A stretch of 36,884 bases of DNA. Origin: Desulfurococcaceae archaeon (GTDB lineage: Archaea; Thermoproteota; Thermoprotei_A; Sulfolobales; Ignisphaeraceae). Under the pieces are notes generated by a model. That model was not told the origin of the DNA. It did no database searches and saw only the letters and a list, made by a program, of their open reading frames with translations. Shown piece after piece: positions 7,568 to 16,346 of the stretch. Both the position numbers and the translations under genes were made by a program. The stretch covers positions 1 to 36,884 of the forward strand of contig JAJHRF010000014.1 of NCBI GenBank assembly GCA_020832925.1. The letters run 5' to 3'. Each line of letters opens with the position of its first letter. The stretch's first letter is position 1.

Positions 7568-8047
7568 ATGAGGTTTATGAGCATTGAGGAAGCGTGTAGA
7601 TATTTAGACAACAGTATACGTAACAACGCTACATTAGTTTGCATAGGTACATATATTCGATCAGATGATAGAGCAGCTCTAGAACTGTGCACAAAAATAA
7701 TCGAAAAACATGGTGATGCTGATGTTATTCTCTGTGAATATGGATTAGAGATGTGTGTAGACATCATTATCGAGAAGAGGAAGAACAAGATAGTGATATT
7801 AGACGCCATTATTACCCCTATACATACAAACTCGATAGCATTGCTATCGCTTAACGAAGTAGCTGATACATTACTCCTATCCACACACACAATACCTTTA
7901 GAAACAACCCTAGGTTACCTAAAGACATTTCTGGGAGATTTAGAGGTAGAGATCCTAGGAATACCTGTAAAAAATCTAGAGATAGGATTTGAAATGAGTT
8001 CAGAGGTCCGCGAACTCATAGATAAGCTTGTACAGTGTTTGAAATGA
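7568..8047 (+). CDS. Hydrogenase maturation protease (M52, HycI-like)
   Basis: A 159-residue endopeptidase of the M52 family, which removes the C-terminal tail of the [NiFe] hydrogenase large subunit after nickel insertion. Seen: CIGTYIRSDDRAA (the GNxLRxDD motif; Asp33/34 as first ligand), VILDAI (Asp79, second ligand), STHTIPLETTLGYL (His107, third ligand) and EILGIPVKNLEIG near the end, matching HycI order. ATG 7568 lies just after the ATPase stop; TTG 7559 would also be possible. It is cotranslated with the next gene through a 4-bp ATGA overlap. No hydrogenase large subunit is in this window. Confidence 0.87.
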   Translation: MRFMSIEEACRYLDNSIRNNATLVCIGTYIRSDDRAALELCTKIIEKHGDADVILCEYGLEMCVDIIIEKRKNKIVILDAIITPIHTNSIALLSLNEVADTLLLSTHTIPLETTLGYLKTFLGDLEVEILGIPVKNLEIGFEMSSEVRELIDKLVQCLK

Positions 8048-9153
8048 ACATCGCTATAGTAGGTATGGGGATATCGGGCCTCTTAACATCGCTACACCTT
8101 CTACTTAACAACCATGTCGATACCGTGACTATCTACGAGAAGAAATATAAAGAATTTCTGCCAAGGAAACACTGTACAGGTTTAGTATCTAAGGAAACCT
8201 TGGCTAGGATACCATATGCTGACAAGTTCATCAAAAACAGCTATAGCTATGTAGAGATAAGCACGGTAGAAGGTTTAGACGTAGTACTTATGTTTAACAA
8301 GGGCTCGATATACAGAATTGATAGAGTTTCCCATGAAAAATTCGTCGTGGATATCATCAGTGATAAAGGTGTTACTGTTAAGTATGGAGAAAATGTTGTA
8401 GGGGTAGAGAAGTTTGGGGATAGGTATAGAGTTCTAGGAAAAGATATTCATAATGAATTATTCGACGTAGTTGTGATTAGTGAAGGGTATCCCCCTAGGA
8501 TTTCAAAATCTGTAGGTTTAGAAGCAGTGTATAAACCATTGAAAGGAATTCAAGCAGATGTGGAGTTGAGTAAGAAACTTAAGTATGAGCAGATCGAGAC
8601 TTTATGTATATACCTAGGGGTAGACAGCGATGGTTTTGCATGGTTTGTTCCAGGGAGCGATAGAAGAGCTGTAGTAGGTGTAGCAGTTAAGAATACTCCT
8701 AGTTCTTACCTTAAGCTCGCTATAAAATTGTTCGAGAAGAAGCTTGGCTTAGATGTTGAAGAAATTGTAGATATCTACGGAGGTGTTGTGCTGAGAGGAT
8801 ATCCGAAAAAAGTTGTTGTAGAGAGGGTTCTGGGTATAGGTGATGCTGTAGCTATGGTGAAAAGTTTGAGTGGAGGAGGACTTTATGCAATCTCTATAGC
8901 GTCCAGAATCTATGGAGAGAACATTCATAGACTTGGAATCGCTGAGAAAGAGGTGGAATTATTGATCAGGGAGCTCAAGAATCAGTACATGTTGTTCAAA
9001 CTCGTTAGTAGAACACTACGTATACGAAGTGGTTATCAGAAAAAGAGGAAGATAGTTCTCGATATAGATGAGAGTCGCTTATACGATAACCATGTTGAGG
9101 TTCTTATCGAGTTCCTAAAGAAACCCCATATCTTGTTAAAATTCTTTGTCTAG
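8044..9153 (+). CDS. Geranylgeranyl reductase-like FAD oxidoreductase
   Basis: A 369-residue flavoprotein of the geranylgeranyl reductase / PHBH-like family. Seen: the N-terminal dinucleotide motif GMGISG (residues 7-12), KHCTGLVS (42-49) as in archaeal GGRs where a Cys sits near the flavin, and a second FAD motif GIGDAVAMVKSLSGGGLY near residues 265-282. Family members saturate isoprenoid lipids or quinone side chains. The ATG at 8044 overlaps the protease stop (ATGA). Whether it reduces archaeal lipids or a redox cofactor linked to hydrogenase metabolism cannot be decided; the location after the maturation genes may only reflect operon packing. Confidence 0.82.
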   Translation: MNIAIVGMGISGLLTSLHLLLNNHVDTVTIYEKKYKEFLPRKHCTGLVSKETLARIPYADKFIKNSYSYVEISTVEGLDVVLMFNKGSIYRIDRVSHEKFVVDIISDKGVTVKYGENVVGVEKFGDRYRVLGKDIHNELFDVVVISEGYPPRISKSVGLEAVYKPLKGIQADVELSKKLKYEQIETLCIYLGVDSDGFAWFVPGSDRRAVVGVAVKNTPSSYLKLAIKLFEKKLGLDVEEIVDIYGGVVLRGYPKKVVVERVLGIGDAVAMVKSLSGGGLYAISIASRIYGENIHRLGIAEKEVELLIRELKNQYMLFKLVSRTLRIRSGYQKKRKIVLDIDESRLYDNHVEVLIEFLKKPHILLKFFV

Positions 9154-9179
9154 TCTAACAGGTAGCTATGCTTATTTAG

Positions 9180-10526
9180 CTACTTCATCAGCGCTATGAA
9201 TACGTCGTTAACGTTTGTACCTGTATACCCTGTTATCACTGCCAACCCTAGTTTAGAGAAGAAGGTGTAGCTATCGTTGTTATCGAGGTATTTATTAGGA
9301 TCTAGACCTAGGTCTAGAGCTCTATCAACGGTTTCGCCATCAACAATAGCGCCGGTTGCAGGGCTAATACCGTCTACACCATCTGTAGCGAAACACGTTG
9401 CAACAGTATCTGGTAAACCTCTGATCTTCATAGCTAGCGATAAGCATAGCTCTTGATTTCTTCCACCGATACCTGAACCTCTAACTGTCACGGTGGTTTC
9501 TCCACCAGCGATCAGAGCTACAGGTCTTGATGTAGGTCTGCAGTACATATGTATACTCCTGATTATCGAGGCGAGAACTTTGCCTACTTCTTCGGCTTCT
9601 CCTTCGAGCATACTTGTAAGTATAAGAGGTTTAAACCCTAGTTCTTCAACTTTTTTTGCGAGTTCCTCTAGAACTATACGATTACTAGCTATTATCATGT
9701 TCTTAACTTTATTGAATAGCTTATCCCCAGACTTAGGGGTATCCAGGATCTCTCCAGACAATCCTTTCACGAAAACTTCTTTAACGTTCTCCATCAATTC
9801 GTCCCAAAGTCCGTACTTAACCATTATGTTGTAGGCATCTCTGAAAGTTGTTTCATCCGGTGCAGTAGGTCCTGAAGCGATTGTGTCTAGCCTATCTCCA
9901 ACAACATCGCTTAGTATCAACGATAACACATTCTTACTCTTTATCAACCGCAGAAGTTTACCACCTTTAACTTTCGAAAGCCTCTTCCTAACAGTATTCA
10001 GTTCAACTATATCCGCACCTCTCTTCATAAGCTCCTTAGATATGTAAGCTATATCCTCCAGCTTTACACCGTCTTCTGGTACCTCGAACAACGCAGATCC
10101 TCCTCCAGATATCAGGATTATCACGGTGTCCTCCTCGTGAACGTTGTTTAAGAGATATTCAATTAGTTTCTGTGAAGATCTATAGGTATTCTCCCTCGGT
10201 ATAGGGTGATCACCTTTAACAATCTCTAAAGGACCTAACGAACCTTCATCGCTAGGAGTTATAACAACACCTCCACAGATCCTATTCCCTAGAACATCGA
10301 TCAACGCTTCAGCCATTCTTTTCGAAGCTTTTCCAAAACCTACAACATGTACCTGTTTACCAAGCTCAACTATATCTCCTCTCACATAAAGCCTACCATC
10401 TTCAACCTTAATATTGTTAACAATAGCTTTATAGGGGTCAGCAACGCTAAGAGCATACTCTATTAATTCAACAGCTAGTTCATGTAGAGAGCTTTTCACA
10501 AGATCTCTCCTATTCTTTATATACAT
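9180..10526 (-). CDS. Glycerate 2-kinase (DUF4147/MOFRL type)
   Basis: A 448-residue glycerate kinase of the GckA/MOFRL family, which in archaea makes 2-phosphoglycerate in the branched or non-phosphorylative Entner-Doudoroff pathway. Seen: VVGFGKASKRMAEAL, ISGGGSALFEVP (glycine-rich loop), NTVRKRLSKVKGG, SDVVGDRLDTIASGPTAPD and, in the C-terminal MOFRL domain, IAGGETTVTVRGSGIGGRNQ and ATDGVDG. GAGGGGG stands just before the ATG, and TATATATA lies about 55-60 bp upstream. Length and motif order are complete. It converges with the flavoprotein gene. Confidence 0.93.
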   Translation of the reverse strand: MYIKNRRDLVKSSLHELAVELIEYALSVADPYKAIVNNIKVEDGRLYVRGDIVELGKQVHVVGFGKASKRMAEALIDVLGNRICGGVVITPSDEGSLGPLEIVKGDHPIPRENTYRSSQKLIEYLLNNVHEEDTVIILISGGGSALFEVPEDGVKLEDIAYISKELMKRGADIVELNTVRKRLSKVKGGKLLRLIKSKNVLSLILSDVVGDRLDTIASGPTAPDETTFRDAYNIMVKYGLWDELMENVKEVFVKGLSGEILDTPKSGDKLFNKVKNMIIASNRIVLEELAKKVEELGFKPLILTSMLEGEAEEVGKVLASIIRSIHMYCRPTSRPVALIAGGETTVTVRGSGIGGRNQELCLSLAMKIRGLPDTVATCFATDGVDGISPATGAIVDGETVDRALDLGLDPNKYLDNNDSYTFFSKLGLAVITGYTGTNVNDVFIALMK

Positions 10527-10659
10527 CGAACCCCCTCACAACTAACCGATTCCCGAAGTATTTCAGTGTTTATACTCCAGTTATATATAGCTCTACGCAT
10601 AGTCCAGCAGATGTAATCTATGTCTAGCCGAAGTTCTTCTCATCTTTATCTATGGCAAT

Positions 10660-11490
10660 CTATGTTTGAGGTCTTGGATTTGTTAACAAGATTAATTCAA
10701 GTATTTTAACAGCTTCTACAGCATCTCTAGCTGTAAACTTTATTGTTTTACCATCTACTCTTTCGATTGTCGGTAAAAGCTCTGCTACATCAGTCATCTC
10801 TGTACTTAAGAACCTCACCTTCACCTCCATAGGGTAGGAGCAGCGAAGAGGCTTCATAACCCCCTTCTTAAACATCTCTACAGCATTCTTAAGACCTTTC
10901 TCCAGATCCTTAAGGATCTTCGAAAGACTTGGACTTATACACGAATACCTAGATAGAGATTCTTTAAGAACGATCTTCTCTACCCACGGAGTATACTTAG
11001 CGACATCACCTTCTATCAAAGCTTTATCGCCTGCGACTAAGATTATCGGAACGCCGTAATGACCAGCTATGTAAGTATTGAATAGGTATTCGCTAACTTC
11101 AACACCGTTAACCTCGATTTTATCAACCTTAGCTCCGCTGAAGGTATGGTCAAATGTAGCTCTAGGTGTTCCAGCTTTAGCGTGGTATCCTAGAAAAATA
11201 GCTACATCTGCTCTCTCTACTCCTATAACCATGCTCATAGGTCTAGGCCAACCCCGTATAACGTAGACATACTCAGGCAGGTTATCTACATCTATTGTAA
11301 CCATGTATCCATGGCTATCTGCTATAAAAACCTCTTCAAAACCAAGTTTGTTAAGAATTTCAGCGGTGAATACGGTCAACTTAGTCATTATCTTTCTAGC
11401 TTCATTAAACAACACCCCTTTTAGACCTAGATGTTCTGGTGAGACTATGAAAGGCATACCCTCGAGATCAACAGAGATATACGCCTTCAT
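10660..11490 (-). CDS. dppA: D-aminopeptidase DppA (M55)
   Basis: A 276-residue zinc aminopeptidase of family M55. The residues known from Bacillus subtilis DppA are all visible at matching positions: Asp8 and Glu10 in SVDLEG, His60 in DSHG, His103 in GYHA and the catalytic His115 in FDHTFSG, with Glu131 or Glu134 as the last ligand. The family releases D-amino acids or processes peptides; bacterial DppA lies next to dipeptide transporters, but no transporter is adjacent here. The ATG follows AGGTGGTG. It is divergent from the JAMM gene, with both promoters in the roughly 100 bp between them. Confidence 0.92.
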   Translation of the reverse strand: MKAYISVDLEGMPFIVSPEHLGLKGVLFNEARKIMTKLTVFTAEILNKLGFEEVFIADSHGYMVTIDVDNLPEYVYVIRGWPRPMSMVIGVERADVAIFLGYHAKAGTPRATFDHTFSGAKVDKIEVNGVEVSEYLFNTYIAGHYGVPIILVAGDKALIEGDVAKYTPWVEKIVLKESLSRYSCISPSLSKILKDLEKGLKNAVEMFKKGVMKPLRCSYPMEVKVRFLSTEMTDVAELLPTIERVDGKTIKFTARDAVEAVKILELILLTNPRPQT

Positions 11491-11608
11491 AACACCACCT
11501 ACGTTTTTCGATATTGCAAGGGTAGTTTAAGGTTAATAATTCGAAAATATTTTTACGTTATAACGCGGTACAAATATATGTGTTTGTCGATGGATGGAGG
11601 GTGAGTTG

Positions 11609-12019
11609 TTGAGTAGACAGAAAATTATTATATCAATGAAGTTGATTAACAATATTGTGACAAGATGTACCGGTATTGATGAAGAGAAAGTCTTCGTAGG
11701 TGTAGGTGTTGCTGAAGGGAATGTGTATAGAGTTGAAGAAGTATTCGAGTGCAGAAATGTTGCACAAAACCCTACGGTTAAGTTTATTGCTGACCCTATG
11801 TGCTTATATAAGGTGTTTAAGTATGCCGAGGGTAAGGGTATGGATGTAGTGCTTCTAGCTCATAGTCATCCAGCGCTACCAGAGCCAAGCTCGGAGGATC
11901 TCAAAGGTATGAAATTGTGGAGGATACCCTGGTTAATAATCAGTAGTTTGAGTGGGGAGTACCGTGCATGGATACTATCAGATAACGAGCTGATAGAGCT
12001 AGAAGTTGAGCTAATATAG
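11609..12019 (+). CDS. JAMM/MPN metalloprotease
   Basis: A 136-residue JAB/MPN domain protein. Seen: HSHP (His85, His87) followed by SSED (Asp97), the JAMM zinc motif. The HxH-to-Asp spacing looks one residue shorter than the usual pattern. Archaeal JAMM proteases remove ubiquitin-like SAMP/Urm1 modifiers or process them; no such modifier gene is next door. I prefer TTG 11609 because GGAGGGTGA occupies 11596-11604 directly before it. An ATG at 11594 would place the Shine-Dalgarno inside the gene but would suit a nearly leaderless transcript from TTATAAC near 11557. Confidence 0.85.
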   Translation: MSRQKIIISMKLINNIVTRCTGIDEEKVFVGVGVAEGNVYRVEEVFECRNVAQNPTVKFIADPMCLYKVFKYAEGKGMDVVLLAHSHPALPEPSSEDLKGMKLWRIPWLIISSLSGEYRAWILSDNELIELEVELI

Positions 12020-12029
12020 TTTAAGAGCT

Positions 12030-12593
12030 TCATAAAGCTAGTTTATCAGCGATACTCTTAAGAGCTTCAAGAGCTAACTCTAGGAACTCATCCAACTTTA
12101 TACCTAGCAACTCTATCTCCTTTATCCTCTCTCTATCGACACCTCTAGCAAAATCTTTAGATCTAAACTTCTTCATAAGGGTCTCTAGCTTAACTTCAGC
12201 TAGCTTTTTATTAGGCATAACTAACGCTGTCGCTATAATCAATCCCGAAGCATGGTCTGAAGCTCTTAACGCGTGCACTAATTTCAAAGCTTTTTCGTTA
12301 ACTACTTTGAACCCATTATGCTCGTTATGACCAGCTATAGCTTCTAAAACTTCTGAAGGTAAACCTCTATTCTTCAGAATATTTAAAGCTTCCAAGCCGT
12401 GCTTACGCATATCTCTACCAACATAATCGTAGTCTATATCGTGGAGAAGACCTACCAACCTCCACAGATCCTCATCTTCCCCAAGCCTTCTAGCTAAATA
12501 CATCATTATAGCTTCAACAGCAAGGCAATGTTTAACCATCTTCTCATCCCTTAAATACTGCTGAAGGAGTTTCAAAGCCTCTTCCCTATTCAC
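12030..12593 (-). CDS. HD-domain phosphohydrolase
   Basis: A 187-residue HD superfamily hydrolase. Seen: His22, the HD pair His51-Asp52 in LLHDIDYD, His89 in IAGHNE and Asp113 in RASDHASG, the complete ligand set. Small stand-alone archaeal HD proteins of this type are mostly uncharacterised nucleotidases or phosphodiesterases. The GTG start is supported by GGTG 7 nt upstream. The C-terminal 60 residues are charged and helical. It converges with the JAMM gene 10 bp away. Confidence 0.85.
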   Translation of the reverse strand: MNREEALKLLQQYLRDEKMVKHCLAVEAIMMYLARRLGEDEDLWRLVGLLHDIDYDYVGRDMRKHGLEALNILKNRGLPSEVLEAIAGHNEHNGFKVVNEKALKLVHALRASDHASGLIIATALVMPNKKLAEVKLETLMKKFRSKDFARGVDRERIKEIELLGIKLDEFLELALEALKSIADKLAL

Positions 12594-12738
12594 ATATGTT
12601 CACCAAAGACAGAGTAGTAACTTAGTACAAAAGAAAAGCTTATCTAGAGATCATCATTTAGAGAACGTCATTTAAAGCTTTGTATAGCATAAAGTAGGGG
12701 TACGATCCTCTATCAGGGGTTTAATTAGCTTACTGTAA

Positions 12739-14040
12739 ATGAACGACTACAGCAGAGTTTATCAATACTCAAACAGAGTATTTCTCACGGTATTGCATGT
12801 GTTCAAAAGTAGCTCGAAGATATGTATAATATGCAAAGGTTATAGAAAGCTATGTGGTTTAAAAAGATGTCCTCTCATATCTTCAACTATATACAGATCT
12901 AAAGCCATATCGATGATTGATAGAGGCAACGTCGACGGCTCTACACCACCTACAGTTTTAGTTGGCGAATCTGGTTACCCTAATGTAAGGGTTTACCTAG
13001 GTATCCCTCCAGGAGTTAGAGGAGATAAAGCATCGTTTTATGACAATCCTAATCAATGGTTTGGGAGATTAGGGTTAGAAGATATAATAGATTTAAGAAG
13101 TAATCTCGTACTTACAGCGACACCTAAATTACATATACATCAAATACCGAAGACTCTCGACTTAGAGGTTCTACTAACATCAGTATCAACAAAACCTGTG
13201 GATATTGAGGCCGTCGTAGATAAGGTGATAAAAGCGTCAATTATGTTCGACTCTATTATACCTCCCTTAGGGCCATCAGTTATAGCCAAAGTTATTAGAG
13301 TTACAAGTAATCCTCAGGTACCTAAAGCTATTGAGAAGGTTATAGAGGATGATTTAAAAGCTTCAGAATCTGTCATTAGTTTATATAGTGGTGGTGTAGA
13401 TCTATACGTTATAACCAAAGCTTTTTCTCTAGGTCTTTTAGGAACGTTAAGGAATAGAAAAGCAGTGCCTACTAGATGGTCTGTAACAGCTGTTGACCAG
13501 ATTGTGGGGAACAATCTTCTCTTGACAGTTAAATCCAGACCTTCTATATCTGAGGTCCTGGTGTTCTATAGCGAGTACATGTACAACAAATACATTGTAG
13601 TACTTGCTCCAGGAAGCTATAGAGGTCTATGGATTGAGGTATGGCACCCCTCATCTGTTTTTAATCCAGGGTCTGTAACAGAGTATTTAGTTGTAGAAGA
13701 ATACGCTCTGGGGAAGTATACGTACATGGATGGAGGATATATAGCAGCTCGAACAAGTGTTGCAGAGTATCTCTACAAAATAGGTAAGCAAGCGAAAGTA
13801 GCTATCTTACGCGAGATCCTACCCCAGTACATATACCCTGTCGGCAGTTGGCAAATAAGGTTAAACGTTAAGAATGCTCTCGAAAAAGGTCCTGTTCTAC
13901 GCAATCCAAGTATAGACGAATTTAGGAGCTTCATAGAGTTGAAAATGGATATCCCTAAAGAAGTAGTGATTAACCTCATAGACTTTATCTATGGTATGAA
14001 GCAGAAAAAACTAGATAACTACTTCAGATCTACTCCTTGA
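12739..14040 (+). CDS. nreA: Nre-family DNA repair protein with PIP box (NreA)
   Basis: A 433-residue member of the archaeal Nre family, implicated in repair of damaged DNA in haloarchaea. Seen: an N-terminal four-Cys zinc site (C29, C32, C39, C44) in CIICKGYRKLCG, the conserved STPPTVLVGESGYPNV segment, AVPTRWSVTAVD near residues 246-257, and a C-terminal PCNA-interacting peptide QKKLDNYF (Gln422-Phe429), a near-ideal PIP box. So it probably acts at the sliding clamp. The first 24 residues before the zinc site are longer than in the second Nre protein of this window (31636-32877), so an internal start is possible. The 3' end overlaps the next gene on the other strand by 11 bp. Confidence 0.92.
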   Translation: MNDYSRVYQYSNRVFLTVLHVFKSSSKICIICKGYRKLCGLKRCPLISSTIYRSKAISMIDRGNVDGSTPPTVLVGESGYPNVRVYLGIPPGVRGDKASFYDNPNQWFGRLGLEDIIDLRSNLVLTATPKLHIHQIPKTLDLEVLLTSVSTKPVDIEAVVDKVIKASIMFDSIIPPLGPSVIAKVIRVTSNPQVPKAIEKVIEDDLKASESVISLYSGGVDLYVITKAFSLGLLGTLRNRKAVPTRWSVTAVDQIVGNNLLLTVKSRPSISEVLVFYSEYMYNKYIVVLAPGSYRGLWIEVWHPSSVFNPGSVTEYLVVEEYALGKYTYMDGGYIAARTSVAEYLYKIGKQAKVAILREILPQYIYPVGSWQIRLNVKNALEKGPVLRNPSIDEFRSFIELKMDIPKEVVINLIDFIYGMKQKKLDNYFRSTP

Positions 14041-14317
14041 CCAGCTTCTTAAATACATCTGTAAATATATCGCTAAAAACTTTCCACCTAATCCTACCGA
14101 ACTCCTCTGTATTCCAATCAAAACCTTCTATATGTAATCTACATGGAAATATTGAGCAGCTAAGGCAACTTTTAACGTTTTTCTGAATAGCGCATGATGC
14201 ATAGAAACACCTATCTACATGGATATCGCAACCAGGGCATTGGTTACTTAGATATGCTTTACATAGACTACATAAGATGCCGCAGTACCCGTACACAACG
14301 CCGTTTATCTTAGGCAT
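14030..14317 (-). CDS. Cys-rich DUF3795 protein
   Basis: A 95-residue protein with ten cysteines in about 50 residues: CGILCSLC, CPGCDIHVDRC, CAIQ, then SCLSCSIFPC. This matches the DUF3795 family of small probable zinc or iron-sulfur proteins, with the usual N-terminal YCGILCxxC. The remaining C-terminal third is helical. The function of the family is unknown. It overlaps the end of nreA head-on and precedes no other gene on its strand. Confidence 0.8.
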   Translation of the reverse strand: MPKINGVVYGYCGILCSLCKAYLSNQCPGCDIHVDRCFYASCAIQKNVKSCLSCSIFPCRLHIEGFDWNTEEFGRIRWKVFSDIFTDVFKKLVKE

Positions 14318-14341
14318 ACTCTAGACCCTAGGAGAGGTTTT

Positions 14342-15661
14342 CTAGATATAGGATAAAACTTTTCCTCTTAAATCGTAGAAAGTAGCGTTCTCAATTTTTG
14401 TGTAAGCTTGTCTCCCTAGCGCTTCTACCCCTACGTCGAGAACCACAGGTCTATAGTTAAAGAGTCTGCCTACAGCTCTCCCTCTACTCTTATCGATTTC
14501 TGTTATCCACACCTTAGCTACAGAACCTACATACTCAAGGTTAATACTGAGAGCAACAGCTTCGTAGACCTTCTCTATATAGCTACTCCTCATCTTCTTC
14601 ACGGGATCGGGGATTTGAGGCATTAGAGAAGACTTGGTTTGGGGTCTAGGGGAAAACCTGGCTATATGTACTCTATCAATTCCGTACATAGTTATCAGCT
14701 CAACGCTTTTAACGAAATCTTCCTCTTCTTCTCCTGGGTGTCCGACTATGATATCTGTCGCTATATGTATACCCTCAACTTTACTTCTAAGCTCTTTAAC
14801 TATGTCTATGAATAGCTCTATGCTATGCTTACGATTCATATACTCTAGAACCTTATTACTCCCACTTTGAACAGGTATATGTACATGCTTATACACACGT
14901 TTATCCTTTAAAATCTCGATGAGATCATCTAGGTAGAACACTAGGTGTCTCGGGTTCATCTGGCCAAGTCTGATAACAAATCCTTCTCTCTCAAGCTCTA
15001 AGATCCTCTTCAGCAGCTCTGGTAACACATACTTTCCGTAAAGATCGTAGCCATAGACCGAGAGATCTTGAGCTGTTATCTCTATCTCTATAGCACCTTT
15101 ATCTAGAACTTTCTTAACTACTTCAACAACTCTTTCTATAGGTACACTACGTAGATGAGGTCTAGCGATTTTCACAACACAGAAAGAGCATTCATCTAGA
15201 CAACCTTCTGCTACAGGTATAGTAGCTTTAACTCCTTCAACTATTTCGGGAAGAACATTAAAGCTCTTGAACTCATCGTAAAGGTAAACAGTGTTTACAC
15301 TTTCAATCGCTGTAACAATTTTATCAATGCTTTGAGGAGATATCATAGAGATAGAGCTATCTATAGCCTTAACTTTATACGGGTATACTCTGGTAAGACA
15401 TCCAGAAACTACAAGCTTTTTACCTATTTTAACAAGCTGTTCAATCCTTTTAAACATTCTAACCTCTGTATCGTATCTAACTACACATGTATTCAGTATA
15501 ACAACATCTGCTTCCTCAACAGACTCTACAATCTCGTAACCGTTCTCTACCAGTATTCTCTTCATGACTAGGCTATCAGCTTTATTCAGCGCACAACCGT
15601 AGGTCTCTATATAGACTTTAACCAAAGTATTCAACCCATTACATCGGTAGTGGTAGATCAC
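14342..15661 (-). CDS. Radical-SAM tRNA methylthiotransferase (archaeal MtaB/CDKAL1 type)
   Basis: A 439-residue MiaB-family enzyme that adds a methylthio group to t6A37 of tRNAs. Seen: the N-terminal UPF0004 domain with ETYGCALNKADS and LNTCVV plus VSGCLTR (three cluster Cys), the radical SAM motif CLDECSFC, ITAQDLSVYGYD, HIPVQSGSNKVLEYMNR, DIIVGHPGE and a C-terminal TRAM-like domain. It belongs with the archaeal and eukaryotic t6A-specific branch by length and DLSVYG. A TATA box at 15688-15694 places the transcript start at about 15665, so GTG 15661 would be leaderless; TTG 15625 would start right at the conserved VKVYIETYGC. Confidence 0.92.
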   Translation of the reverse strand: MIYHYRCNGLNTLVKVYIETYGCALNKADSLVMKRILVENGYEIVESVEEADVVILNTCVVRYDTEVRMFKRIEQLVKIGKKLVVSGCLTRVYPYKVKAIDSSISMISPQSIDKIVTAIESVNTVYLYDEFKSFNVLPEIVEGVKATIPVAEGCLDECSFCVVKIARPHLRSVPIERVVEVVKKVLDKGAIEIEITAQDLSVYGYDLYGKYVLPELLKRILELEREGFVIRLGQMNPRHLVFYLDDLIEILKDKRVYKHVHIPVQSGSNKVLEYMNRKHSIELFIDIVKELRSKVEGIHIATDIIVGHPGEEEEDFVKSVELITMYGIDRVHIARFSPRPQTKSSLMPQIPDPVKKMRSSYIEKVYEAVALSINLEYVGSVAKVWITEIDKSRGRAVGRLFNYRPVVLDVGVEALGRQAYTKIENATFYDLRGKVLSYI

Positions 15662-15687
15662 TATTCAAAGTATTCACTACTGAAATC

Positions 15688-15694
15688 TTTTAAA
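15688..15694 (-). promoter_or_regulatory. TATA box of the methylthiotransferase gene
   Basis: On the reverse strand TTTTAAAAG is centred about 26 bp before 15665. It predicts a transcript beginning within a few bases of the GTG start, that is, a leaderless mRNA. No Shine-Dalgarno is present, which agrees. Confidence 0.5.
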
Positions 15695-15859
15695 ACAGTA
15701 AAATATTTTTCATCGATAATTACATAAACACCTTATACCTTAGTCTTTATATGCTTAAAACATTTTAGCTATAGATACGATCTTTACGGCTCTATCGATT
15801 TGAAACAGGAGATAGATATGTACAACATCTTAAGCTATGCTTATGTCTTCCACATTAAG

Positions 15860-15896
15860 TTATAAGGTGTATCTCGATAATATTTACTAGTAGGTG
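15860..15896 (+). promoter_or_regulatory. Promoter and Shine-Dalgarno of the aIF2-beta operon
   Basis: TTATAAG at 15860-15866 predicts a start near 15889. AGGTG at 15892-15896 ends 6 nt before the TTG start of aIF2-beta. The leader is therefore only about 14 nt. The rest of the 241-bp divergent gap holds no recognisable gene. Confidence 0.6.
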
Positions 15897-15902
15897 TAGT
15901 AG

Positions 15903-16334
15903 TTGAGTGATAAAGAGATTATAATGTTGTACAACTACGAATGGATGCTCGAAAGACTCTACTCTATGCTTCCTCCGAGGTTATCTAGCAGAGCTTACGA
16001 TATACCATCTATAGAGATCGATTACATCGGTGAACATACGTATGTAAGGAACTTCGCTCAGATATGTGAAAGACTTAGAAGGGATCCTAGGATTACGATG
16101 AGGTACTTCTTGAAAGAACTAGGTAAACCCGGAGCTTTAGATGATAGAAATAACTTGATCATCTACGGAGCGATAAAGGCTCAGACAATAAGAGAGCTAT
16201 ACAATAGATTTCTAGAGACATACGTTAAATGTCCTACTTGTGGAAGCTACGATACGGAGCTGCATAGAGAGGGGAAGGTGTACTACATAAGGTGCTTAGC
16301 GTGCGGAGCAGTATCTTATGTAAAACCTATTTAA
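15903..16334 (+). CDS. eif2b: Translation initiation factor aIF2 subunit beta
   Basis: The 143-residue beta subunit of the archaeal initiator-tRNA carrier aIF2. Seen: the central alpha-beta domain with RNFAQICERLRRDP and YFLKELGKPGALD, then a C-terminal zinc ribbon CPTCGS...CLACGA. Length is normal for archaea. The TTG start is backed by a well-placed AGGTG. It heads a six-gene operon with initiation and ribosome-maturation factors, an arrangement conserved in crenarchaea. Confidence 0.97.
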   Translation: MSDKEIIMLYNYEWMLERLYSMLPPRLSSRAYDIPSIEIDYIGEHTYVRNFAQICERLRRDPRITMRYFLKELGKPGALDDRNNLIIYGAIKAQTIRELYNRFLETYVKCPTCGSYDTELHREGKVYYIRCLACGAVSYVKPI

Positions 16335-16346
16335 GTGGTGTATAGG

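Noticed and set aside
7685-7692. A third TGTGCACA copy, inside the M52 protease gene
   Set aside because: It is within conserved coding sequence, has no TATA box or second copy nearby, and an 8-bp match can arise by chance in 37 kb.
12594-12738. Reverse-strand AATGATGA resembling a C box between the HD and nreA genes
   Set aside because: No D box at a suitable distance on the same strand.
15662-15902. Possible small gene or RNA in the divergent gap before aIF2-beta
   Set aside because: Short frames only, no box motifs or stable stems that I could see; the region is explained by two promoters.
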